NCBI GenBank assembly: GCA_004293905.1 | Contig: RDZE01000014.1 | Location: 1-64,000 of the forward strand | Direction: 5' to 3' | Source: Cytophagales bacterium | Lineage (GTDB): Bacteria; Bacteroidota; Bacteroidia; Cytophagales; Microscillaceae | Length of the DNA: 64,000 nucleotides | Shown here: one piece after another, positions 1-6,729 of the stretch | Position numbering within the stretch: position 1 is the stretch's first letter | Layout: the number at the start of each line of letters is the position of its first letter | Translations under genes and position numbers: made by a program | The notes under the pieces: generated by a model | The model's input: only the letters and a program-made list of their open reading frames with translations | Told to the model about the DNA's origin: nothing | Database searches by the model: none

Positions 1-363
1 TATGAGGGATATTTGGGCGAAGAGATAATTTCAATAAGTATTGCTTTCCCCGATGGTGCGGTTTCAGAAAAAGGCATCATCAAGACGGGCTCAGTACTCA
101 AAACCGAATCTTGGAGTACGGAAAAACTGTTAGGTGCTCCAAGTGATGTTTTTACTTGGTCGGGCGATACCTTCAAATTTGAAGCTAAAGGATTTGACAA
201 TGAAACTGGCGATAATTTTACAGTTTATTTTGTCTTCAAGCGCACTATTCGTGCCTCCTCTTTGCAAGACTATTGCGCCGATATTGAAGGGACAATGGAG
301 TATACCTTCAATGGGCAAAAAAAGACAGCTAATTTCAAAGCCTCTATGATGTATTGCGATTAG
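1..363 (+). CDS. Hypothetical protein, 5'-truncated by window edge
   Basis: The reading frame is open from the first base, and the only early start-like codon is a TTG at 13 with no supporting signal, so I treat this as the 3' end of a gene that begins left of the window. About 120 residues are visible. They are rich in short beta-type segments (FKFEAKGF, FTVYFVFKR, MEYTFNGQ), with two cysteines and no membrane segment. I do not recognise a family. It is followed 33 bp later by a clear hairpin terminator. It lies just upstream of the toxin/immunity-like region, so a role as a small accessory or immunity protein is possible but unsupported. Confidence 0.5.
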   Translation, partial: YEGYLGEEIISISIAFPDGAVSEKGIIKTGSVLKTESWSTEKLLGAPSDVFTWSGDTFKFEAKGFDNETGDNFTVYFVFKRTIRASSLQDYCADIEGTMEYTFNGQKKTANFKASMMYCD

Positions 364-395
364 CAACTACTACTACTTATGGTAGAAGAACTACG

Positions 396-428
396 GTCAC
401 AGATCTTCCAAATCTGTGACTTTTTTTA
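396..428 (+). terminator. Intrinsic terminator of the left-edge gene
   Basis: A perfect 9-bp stem (GTCACAGAT at 396-404 with ATCTGTGAC at 412-420) around a 7-base loop is followed directly by seven T residues. It sits 33 bp after the stop codon at 363 and before the next plus-strand gene. Confidence 0.85.
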
Positions 429-440
429 TATATATTTGCC

Positions 441-515
441 TTTGCTACTCCCGACACTATATTTGATGACACCCATTTTATTATTGAAGAAATAAAATAC
501 TATGACTATGATTAA
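441..515 (+). pseudogene. C-terminal remnant related to the end of the following gene
   Basis: The frame ending in TAA at 513-515 reads FDDTHFIIEEIKYYDYD at its end. The protein encoded at 502-1329 ends with FEDVYFEITEISYYDY followed by six more residues. The same spacing of F-D/E-D, F-x-I-x-E-I and YYDY indicates homology. No start or upstream domain is present, and the fragment overlaps the start codon of the next gene by 14 bp. I read it as the last codons of a lost paralogue, left by recombination or deletion at a tandem gene pair. Confidence 0.55.
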
Positions 516-1329
516 TGAGCAATTTAGAAAAAAAATCGCTCCATACTACAAAAAAGGGGCTATAAGAAAAATCTATTCCTTTGAAGGAATGATGGATTTT
601 GAAGGGGTAAACCAAGCCGCTCAAACTTGGCTTTTAGGCTTTGATTACTTTAAATCAGACGGGGAAGTCGAGAGCCCTGCAAGGATAAGACATGCCTATC
701 TGATAGAACACAATTTTTTAACAAAAGAAGAACACAAGGCTTTGCATAAATTCCAAGATTTTTTTCTAAATACCATATACACAGGGCTAATGCCTATGGA
801 TATTATGCACAAAGATTTTTACATGCAGTTTTTAAAAATGCGTGAAGAACTATTTGCCCTCGAAAGTTTGAAACAAGTGCTTGCAGAATTGAGGCAAGAA
901 TACAAAAAACACAAAGAAGAGAAAATGGATTACTGCCGTTCCTATCTTGAATTTGAGGAAGGAGCGCGTTACAAAACGGTACACACACCTGTTGAAATTC
1001 AAGAAGTGATTATCTCAAAAGATTTGCGAGGAGCACAAATCAGCACAACACAAGGCGATATTATCATACCCATAGTTGAGTGGCAAAGAATACCCTTGAC
1101 AAATGAGGTTCAATACCATTCCAATTTTCAAGGTGAGGCGGGTGCTTTGCTGATAAGTTTGTTGAATTTAAAGAAGAAGAAAAACTATTGTTGCATAGGA
1201 AATAAGAAATACCCCAAAATCAAATACGATACAAAAATAAAAGAGATTGGAAACAGTAATTTTGAAGATGTATATTTTGAAATCACAGAGATAAGTTATT
1301 ATGATTATCCCCACCTAACGCAAAGTTAG
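502..1329 (+). CDS. Hypothetical protein in toxin/immunity region
   Basis: A 275-residue soluble protein of unknown family. The start ATG at 502 has a second in-frame ATG at 508, and there is only a weak purine stretch upstream (GAAGAAATAAA). The N-terminal two thirds look helical (repeated charged heptad-like stretches near residues 95-145). The C-terminal third is beta-rich, with a CCIGNKKYPKI stretch near residue 231, and ends in YYDYPHLTQS. There is no signal peptide or membrane segment. Its C-terminus is echoed by the remnant immediately upstream, so a paralogue once lay there, which is typical of immunity genes in cassette arrays. An immunity role is inference from location only. Confidence 0.6.
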   Translation: MTMINEQFRKKIAPYYKKGAIRKIYSFEGMMDFEGVNQAAQTWLLGFDYFKSDGEVESPARIRHAYLIEHNFLTKEEHKALHKFQDFFLNTIYTGLMPMDIMHKDFYMQFLKMREELFALESLKQVLAELRQEYKKHKEEKMDYCRSYLEFEEGARYKTVHTPVEIQEVIISKDLRGAQISTTQGDIIIPIVEWQRIPLTNEVQYHSNFQGEAGALLISLLNLKKKKNYCCIGNKKYPKIKYDTKIKEIGNSNFEDVYFEITEISYYDYPHLTQS

Positions 1330-1414
1330 CGAATAGCCCTATAAAAAAGTACTCCTCTCTAACTACCAAAAATATTAAACAAATTTTTCATTAAAAAAAC
1401 AAACAAAAACGATA

Positions 1415-1519
1415 AGCAGAAACAAGCTCGAAATAAACGGCACGAGCCAAAAAGAAATCAGCAACCCCAACCCACCAACCCACAAAACCGATAAAACGAA
1501 GTGGGTGAAGATGGGGGGA
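1415..1519 (+). repeat. Cassette linker repeat, copy 1
   Basis: A 105-bp sequence that matches copy 2 (2337-2441) at 103 of 105 positions and the shorter copy 3 (3831-3917) at nearly all positions. In the frame of the downstream gene it reads EINGTSQKEISNPNPP then THKTDKTKWVKMGG. That frame is open from 1379, just after an in-frame stop at 1376-1378, and has no obvious start codon or ribosome binding site of its own. This suits a recombination module joined to interchangeable C-terminal domains rather than an independent gene start. Confidence 0.85.
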
Positions 1520-1849
1520 GGGAGTAAAATAGTTCAAGGAGTTTCTGAAATCTCATTAAATAGGCTTAAAAATAGATTTTTAGGATTGAAAGACAGAACA
1601 ACTGGAGAAATAAGAGTAAAAGTATTTGGGAGTAGAACAAAAGGTACTCATAGACCCGAATCAGACTTAGATATTTGTATATTAGCAGAGGATATAAGTG
1701 TTTTTAAAACTGATAGGTGTGCCAAAATAGTGAAAACTATTTTAGAAGATTTTTTCATAGAAACAGGCATAAAGGTGGACTTAACTATTATTACTCCCCA
1801 TGATATGCCTTACATGAAGTTTAGTTGGTCAGATCTTAAAGACTTTTAG
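1505..1849 (+). CDS. Nucleotidyltransferase domain on cassette linker (putative toxin tip)
   Basis: A small protein of the DNA polymerase beta-type (MNT-like) nucleotidyltransferase superfamily. Counting from the GTG at 1505, the motif FGSRTKG spans residues 41-47, the two metal-binding aspartates lie in SDLDI (D54, D56), and the third carboxylate is D92 in VDLTII, so the active site looks complete. Residues 1-6 belong to the shared linker repeat, which continues in frame upstream to 1379. The true start is therefore unclear (GTG 1505, ATG 1511, or none, if it is an orphan tip that needs fusion). The next gene starts 6 bp downstream and is not a HEPN protein, so the usual MNT-HEPN antitoxin reading fits poorly. 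I infer a toxin tip that nucleotidylates a target, with the downstream gene as its immunity. Confidence 0.7.
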   Translation: MKMGGGSKIVQGVSEISLNRLKNRFLGLKDRTTGEIRVKVFGSRTKGTHRPESDLDICILAEDISVFKTDRCAKIVKTILEDFFIETGIKVDLTIITPHDMPYMKFSWSDLKDF

Positions 1850-1855
1850 AATACA

Positions 1856-2236
1856 ATGAATGTTGCAATCAAAATTGGAGAACAAGTAATATCTCTTTCG
1901 GCAATATGGTGCCATTATCAAGAAATTCCTAAACCTGGCGGATATACTTTTGAAATGGAAGTTTTTATAGATGAATTTTATGCTTCTACATTACTAAAAA
2001 AATACCATATAGATATTTATAATCCTGAAAATTATCAAAATTTCATCAAGGAATACACATCTTATCGGAATATTATCGAAATGACAGTTAATATATACGA
2101 ATCGCAAATGAAAAAGAAAATATGGATTACTGAAGACATCCAATGGGTATTTAATCGAATAACTGAATGTTTTGTAATTAATGATGTTTTATACGTAAGA
2201 GGAGTAGCTTCTGAGTTCAATCAAAAATTATTTTAA
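1856..2236 (+). CDS. Hypothetical small protein, putative immunity partner
   Basis: 126 residues, starting 6 bp after the nucleotidyltransferase stop. It is acidic to neutral and rich in alternating hydrophobic residues with no signal peptide, so it is probably cytoplasmic. No known family is recognised. The RxxxxH motif that marks HEPN toxins is absent. Its position directly behind a linker-bearing C-terminal domain, and before the next linker copy, is the classic place for an immunity gene. The function is inferred from that position. Confidence 0.6.
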   Translation: MNVAIKIGEQVISLSAIWCHYQEIPKPGGYTFEMEVFIDEFYASTLLKKYHIDIYNPENYQNFIKEYTSYRNIIEMTVNIYESQMKKKIWITEDIQWVFNRITECFVINDVLYVRGVASEFNQKLF

Positions 2237-2336
2237 TTTTCCCTACCTCCCACGAGTGTTTAATGATAATAGTCGGGGTATAATTAGGAATTTACGGTGA
2301 GAATGCCACACTCTTTGCAGAAAGTATCACGTATAA

Positions 2337-2441
2337 AGCAGGAACAAGCTCGAAATAAACGGCACAAGCCAAAAAGAAATCAGCAACCCCAACCCACCAA
2401 CCCACAAAACCGATAAAACGAAGTGGGTGAAGATGGGGGGA
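2337..2441 (+). repeat. Cassette linker repeat, copy 2
   Basis: Differs from copy 1 at only two positions over 105 bp. It is in frame with the downstream gene and encodes the same NPNPPTHKTDKTKWVKMGG linker. An in-frame stop (TAA at 2334-2336) lies immediately upstream, so this copy also begins abruptly without a gene start. Sequence similarity to copy 1 stops on both sides: the DNA after the repeat encodes an unrelated domain. Confidence 0.85.
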
Positions 2442-2957
2442 CTACTAAAAAAGGAGAATGAAAGTTCTTTAACTATTGCAGAAAAAGAAATTCTGAGGGA
2501 ATTAAAAAAGGAATTTTTTGTAGTAATCCCGCCGATTGTTATCAGAAGCACTAAGGGAATTAATCCACAAGAGATACAAAAAATTATAAATTTCTACCCT
2601 CCAATAAATCCCGATTATGCAAGTTCAAGTTTTTGGGATATAGAATATGTTTTTGATGTAAAAAAAATGGATTTTGCAACTGGACGTCCCGATATTAGTA
2701 ATGAATTCTCTGGACATGAAATGTTATCAGAACTATTAGAAGATGCATTCGGTGAATACAATCGGCATAGCGGAAAATCTTACAAAAATCTTGTAGGGGG
2801 GCATCTTTATAGAGATTCAGAAGGACAAATAATACTGAATGAATACAGTGGTCACTTTGGTAAAAATTGGAATGAAGAGGCAAGAAAGTTAATAGTACAA
2901 TTTTTAGAAAGCCAAACAGGTATGAAAGTAATACATAAAAAACACCCTTTAAAATAA
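2427..2957 (+). CDS. Cassette linker joined to small toxin-like C-terminal domain
   Basis: 176 residues counted from the GTG at 2427; an ATG at 2433 is an alternative, and the linker frame extends further upstream. The first five residues are shared linker. The rest is a compact domain with conserved-looking features in its C-terminal half: FATGRPD (83-89), GHEML (96-100), then SGHFGKNW (141-148) and a VIHKKH tail. The combination of SGH-aromatic-G and a final VIH resembles small C-terminal toxin domains of Bacteroidota polymorphic toxins. My best guess is a bacterial toxin 43-like family, but I cannot confirm it. The LRR gene follows after 8 bp and would be the immunity partner. Confidence 0.6.
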   Translation: MKMGGLLKKENESSLTIAEKEILRELKKEFFVVIPPIVIRSTKGINPQEIQKIINFYPPINPDYASSSFWDIEYVFDVKKMDFATGRPDISNEFSGHEMLSELLEDAFGEYNRHSGKSYKNLVGGHLYRDSEGQIILNEYSGHFGKNWNEEARKLIVQFLESQTGMKVIHKKHPLK

Positions 2958-2965
2958 ATATACAA

Positions 2966-3514
2966 ATGAGCGACAACGAGAAATTTTTACAGTTTGTATT
3001 AAATGCAAAAAAAAGCAAAGACCGGTTGATAATTACGCCTTGGAATATTGATGTCATACCTGATGAATTATATGACTTGGATTTTGTAGAAGAAATTATT
3101 TTGGTGGGCAATAATATTAATTTTATATCACCCAAAATTCAAAACTTAAAATCATTGAAATACTTAGAATTGATTGATTGTGGGATTTCATACATTCCTG
3201 AAGAATTATTTAACCTAACTAGTCTGATTCGTTTGGTTTTTACAATGAACCCAATTAAAGAATTATCACCCTCTATCGGTAATTTAACAAACTTAAAAAG
3301 ATTAGGCATTTCAGGAACTCTCATTAAAGAAATTCCTGATGAAATTAAGTATTTAAAACAATTGAAATGTTTGGAAATCGCAAATACACCTATTTCCCAC
3401 CCCCTCAATTCAATTTTAGAATTACCTAATTTAGATCGTATTGTCATAAGCGATTACCAAGAAGCCTTTTTACCCAAAAAATTGGTAACGTTGGCAAGAG
3501 TAGTGCCAATATAG
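2966..3514 (+). CDS. Leucine-rich-repeat protein, putative immunity partner
   Basis: 182 residues containing about five 23-residue leucine-rich repeats between residues 40 and 165, with the pattern LxxLxxLxLxxxxIxxIP (for example LKSLKYLELIDCGISYIP and LTNLKRLGISGTLIKEIP). There is no signal peptide, so it should be a cytoplasmic, binding-type protein. It begins 8 bp after the toxin-like gene, so the two are probably cotranscribed. LRR proteins are known among immunity proteins of polymorphic toxin systems, which fits the context. Binding of the upstream domain is inference. Confidence 0.75.
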   Translation: MSDNEKFLQFVLNAKKSKDRLIITPWNIDVIPDELYDLDFVEEIILVGNNINFISPKIQNLKSLKYLELIDCGISYIPEELFNLTSLIRLVFTMNPIKELSPSIGNLTNLKRLGISGTLIKEIPDEIKYLKQLKCLEIANTPISHPLNSILELPNLDRIVISDYQEAFLPKKLVTLARVVPI

Positions 3515-3665
3515 TTACCTATAATTTTGTTATTTATTATCAATCCATTATTGTATTAAAATTCAAATTATTGTTAAAAAAATTGCGTACTTTTATGCCT
3601 TTACCCCTACAAGCATCCTATTTTCACTCTTTTTAAAAACCTAAATCTTCTTGGTTTGTGAGTGA

Positions 3666-3941
3666 GCAAGCAAGAGCATAGAAATTCTCTCTAATCAAAT
3701 CATTCACCTACTTTCTTGTGCTGACCTCGAGAGTGCCAAAGCCCTATCAGTAGCCCTCGAACGCCCCATCATTACCTCCGATGGATACCTAAAACTCTAC
3801 GAAGATGGAACTATGGAGGGAGGCAAATGGTTCGAGATAAACGGCACAAGCCAAAAAGAAATCAGCAACCCCAACCCACCAAACCACCAAACCGATAAAA
3901 CGAAGTGGGTGAAGATGTATCATAACCATAGTATTTTTTGA
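3666..3941 (+). pseudogene. 3' remnant of a polymorphic effector gene ending in linker copy 3
   Basis: An open frame without a start codon (in-frame TGA at 3663-3665) reads LLSCADLESAKALSVALER, then PIITSDGYLKLYEDGT, then the linker, and stops at 3939-3941 after WVKMYHNHSIF. The LSC-x-A-x-ALxRP-I-x-S-G pattern resembles the pretoxin region found before the variable tip in many secreted bacterial effectors (from memory; not searched). The linker is not followed by a toxin domain, only seven unrelated residues. I read this as the truncated 3' end of the original full-length effector, and it shows that the repeats are protein-coding in this frame. The 150 bases between 3515 and 3665 are AT-rich and contain nothing else I can support. 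Confidence 0.6.
3831..3917 (+). repeat. Cassette linker repeat, copy 3
   Basis: 87 bp that align to positions 2349-2435 of copy 2 with four substitutions. The encoded linker reads NPNPPNHQTDKTKWVKM. It lies inside the effector remnant and is preceded by coding sequence absent from copies 1 and 2. Confidence 0.85.
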
Positions 3942-4000
3942 CCGTTGCCTTTTTCTGTTTGCACTTTATTCAATGGTGCTAATTTTGGGGAGCAGCATAC

Positions 4001-5566
4001 TTACTGCCCTTGAATTTCTTGCCTGCGCATTGCAAAAGCAATGCCCAAACTGCCCACCAAAAGCCCGATTTGCACGCCCAAGTAGGCAAGATTGGCTTGG
4101 AAAATACCCAAATAATCGACCACAGATGCGCCACTAACAAGCATATAGGTAAGGAAGAAAAATACTATCTCAAAGAAGCGCGTGCCACCCGTAACAATTC
4201 CGCTCATTACTGCCACCGAAACCAATAATTTCGCGCCAACCACGATACTCAATGCCCGCAAAATATCTCCTTCAAACGCGAAACGAACAATCATAGGCAA
4301 GGACAACACAACTGCCAACAATGCGCCCGCTATGATTTGCGAAAGCAAAACCCGTTGCAAAGGCTTGTAAGCCGCATACATAAAATAATGCGTGTCGTGA
4401 AAACGCTCTTTCGTGGAGAGGTCAGCCCAGCGATTTACTTGCAAGAACAACAAGGCAGGCAAGCCGAACAAGTGCGCAAAAGGCAAAGGAATGAACCACA
4501 AAGCCACCCAAAGCCCTAAATTCACGAGCCAAAACCAACGCGCTCCTTTGCGCAAAAGTAATTTTAGCTCTGTGCGTACCAAAGGCAAAATACCAAAAGC
4601 AGGCGAAACAGTAGGCAAATTGGCAAGGCGTATATCCAAAGGTGTGCGTTTAGGTATGTCTTTTTCGGCTTTTTTGGGCTTGCCTACCACTGCGGGAGGC
4701 GTATCAAATCTATCAAAGCGAAAAGCCGTAAGGAATAATACCCCCAACATTCCCACAATCCACAACAAACGACTCAAGGCATAAGCCCATGTCCAAGTAG
4801 TGCCTTGATAGGTAAAATATTGGAAAGTGCCTTTTTGACCAAAGATAAAACCTACATTGACTTTTTCATTTACGGATTGAAATTGTTGTTCTACAACTTG
4901 GGAAATGTTATTCATCAAAAATTTTGTACCCAATGCATCAAACCAAAACATGTTGGGATTCGTGTTTACATTTACATTCCCCAACAGTGCTACAAATAAA
5001 AAGAAAAACCCTATATTCATCAAAACAACTTGCCTGCCAAACCACACTTCGAAAACAACAGCTATGGCAGACAAACAAAAAATGCTTGGAAAAACGCCCA
5101 ATAAATAAGGAAATGTAAATTGGATTATATCAAAATGATAGCTTTCGCTTCGCAAGAAAACCAACGCAACCGCCATAACCATAATTAGCGAAACAATGCT
5201 CGCCAATATCAAAAAATTGCTCAAAGTTTTGGTGAGCAAATATTGAAAATTGGTAATGGAAGTGGTAGCCACGATTTGCCCAACGCCAGTATCACGGTCG
5301 CGTTTGATGCCATTGCTCACCACATAAAACCCAATAAGCCACAAAAAAGTGCTTGCCATAATAGCCGTAGCGTGTGCTATCCAAACAGCATCGGGCTTGC
5401 CTACATACTTGCCTACCCTGACCGTAGTGTAAATAGCATTCATAGGAGGCACAAACGTATAAGCAAAACAAACGCTTACCAAAAGCGTCATCAAAAAAAT
5501 ATAACTTCGGCTTCTTTGCAAAAAGTCAGCCTTTATCATGCTTTGAGCGCGTAGGGTATATGACAT
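4001..5566 (-). CDS. ABC-2 type transporter permease
   Basis: A 521-residue integral membrane protein with about a dozen hydrophobic segments in two halves, separated by a soluble stretch around residues 285-325 (basic, proline-containing). The first half begins with a cytoplasmic tail and a membrane segment near residues 24-44. The second half contains the WFWLVNLGLWVALWF segment and ends in a basic MRRQEIQGQ tail. It lies 5 bp downstream of the ATPase gene, so the two form one transport system. The doubled permease in one chain suggests that ATPase plus this protein could form a complete exporter, perhaps as an ATPase dimer with one permease. Substrate unknown. Confidence 0.85.
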   Translation of the reverse strand: MSYTLRAQSMIKADFLQRSRSYIFLMTLLVSVCFAYTFVPPMNAIYTTVRVGKYVGKPDAVWIAHATAIMASTFLWLIGFYVVSNGIKRDRDTGVGQIVATTSITNFQYLLTKTLSNFLILASIVSLIMVMAVALVFLRSESYHFDIIQFTFPYLLGVFPSIFCLSAIAVVFEVWFGRQVVLMNIGFFFLFVALLGNVNVNTNPNMFWFDALGTKFLMNNISQVVEQQFQSVNEKVNVGFIFGQKGTFQYFTYQGTTWTWAYALSRLLWIVGMLGVLFLTAFRFDRFDTPPAVVGKPKKAEKDIPKRTPLDIRLANLPTVSPAFGILPLVRTELKLLLRKGARWFWLVNLGLWVALWFIPLPFAHLFGLPALLFLQVNRWADLSTKERFHDTHYFMYAAYKPLQRVLLSQIIAGALLAVVLSLPMIVRFAFEGDILRALSIVVGAKLLVSVAVMSGIVTGGTRFFEIVFFFLTYMLVSGASVVDYLGIFQANLAYLGVQIGLLVGSLGIAFAMRRQEIQGQ

Positions 5567-5571
5567 AGTGG

Positions 5572-6432
5572 TTATTTTTTGGTAAGGTATAGATAAGCGT
5601 CTTCAAGCGTAGCAGGGCAGGCGAGGGCATTTTCCGCACCATTTTCGGCAATAAAGCGCACTTGCAGGCGTTCTTTGCGCCTGATTTGGTCAATGACCAT
5701 GTAGCGTTGTTTGAAGGAAGCAAGCTCCGAATCGGCTATTTCCGTTTCAAAAATTTTGCCTGCCACCGTATCCGTGATGTCTTTTTGATAGCCTTTTTGT
5801 ATCAGTTGCCCACCTTTCATCACAGCTACTTCGTCTGCAATGGTTTCAATATCCGACACAATATGCGAGGAAAGAATGACAATGCAATCCGTAGCCAAGT
5901 CAGCAATCAAATTGCGGAAACGCACCCTTTCTTCGGGGTCAAGCCCTACGGTAGGTTCGTCAAAAATCAAAATTTTAGGATTATTCAAAAGCACTTGCGC
6001 AATGCCTACGCGCTGACGCATACCGCCCGAATAGGTACCTATAGGCTTGCGTGCCGCGTCTGTAAGATTTACACCCTCGAGCAGTTGGGCTATTCTTTCT
6101 TTCAAATTCTTGCCTCCGAAGCCTTTCATGGCGGCTATGTATTCCAAAAATTCATAGGCGTTGAGGTTGGGATATACCCCAAAATCTTGAGGCAAATAGC
6201 CCAAAATTTTTCTAATGGTATCGGGTTTTTGCACAATGTCCACCCCATCAAGCGTTATCGTGCCTTCGGTAGGTTTGGAAATGGTAGCAATGATTTTCAT
6301 CAGGGTAGATTTACCCGCACCGTTAGGTCCCAGCAAACCCAAAATACCATTTTTCAAAGAGAGCGAATAGTCGCGCAAACCATATTTGTCGCGATTGTAT
6401 TTTTTGCTAATGCGATTGATTTCAAGTTCCAT
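5572..6432 (-). CDS. ABC transporter ATP-binding protein
   Basis: 286 residues with all motifs of an ABC ATPase: Walker A GPNGAGKST (35-43), Q-loop PQD (81-83), signature YSGGMRQR (134-141), Walker B ILIFDEP (154-160) and switch histidine H190 in SSH. After the nucleotide-binding domain comes an additional C-terminal region of about 70 residues, as in ABC-2 exporters of the CcmA/drug-efflux type. It is the first gene of a two-gene operon with the permease, which starts 5 bp later. Substrate unknown. Confidence 0.93.
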   Translation of the reverse strand: MELEINRISKKYNRDKYGLRDYSLSLKNGILGLLGPNGAGKSTLMKIIATISKPTEGTITLDGVDIVQKPDTIRKILGYLPQDFGVYPNLNAYEFLEYIAAMKGFGGKNLKERIAQLLEGVNLTDAARKPIGTYSGGMRQRVGIAQVLLNNPKILIFDEPTVGLDPEERVRFRNLIADLATDCIVILSSHIVSDIETIADEVAVMKGGQLIQKGYQKDITDTVAGKIFETEIADSELASFKQRYMVIDQIRRKERLQVRFIAENGAENALACPATLEDAYLYLTKK

Positions 6433-6669
6433 ATCCCTTTTTTAGTTCCCGATTAGAGGCTTTTCTTACAATTTCAACTATGAATAAATCAAAATACTAA
6501 AATATTCACTTTATTATCACACTTCTAAACCAATGATATAAATTTTAGTACAAAAGAGAAAAAACAATGCTTAAAATCTTTTTCAATGTTGGCACTTGTT
6601 TTGCGAAATCATATCTACCATTTATACAATATCGGGATACGCTGAAATAGAATAAAATTTAACAATAAA

Positions 6670-6700
6670 ATTGTACTTTGTGAGAAGAATTATATATTTG
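6670..6700 (+). promoter_or_regulatory. Candidate Bacteroidota promoter for the SpoIIE-type gene
   Basis: A -7 element TATATTTG (6693-6700, matching TAnnTTTG) lies 19 bases after ATTG (6670-6673), close to the -33 TTTG/TTG element of this phylum. The start codon is at 6730, giving a leader of about 20 bases. The rest of the divergent spacer 6433-6669 is AT-rich and shows no other recognisable feature. Confidence 0.55.
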
Positions 6701-6729
6701 TGTGTCTTCAACGGCTTAATTGGTTATCT

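Noticed and set aside
1415..1519. Linker repeat read in another frame as a basic, proline-rich peptide
   Set aside because: That frame is open but ends at a stop inside the repeat, and it does not join the conserved coding sequence on either side. The EINGTSQ frame continues into two independent domains and an upstream effector remnant.
1505..2236. MNT-HEPN toxin-antitoxin pair
   Set aside because: The partner gene lacks the HEPN RxxxxH motif and its size and pattern do not fit, while the nucleotidyltransferase is joined to the shared linker.
4010..5554. Open frames on the plus strand across the ABC permease gene
   Set aside because: They are antisense shadows; the minus-strand frame has clear membrane segments and a neighbouring ATPase.
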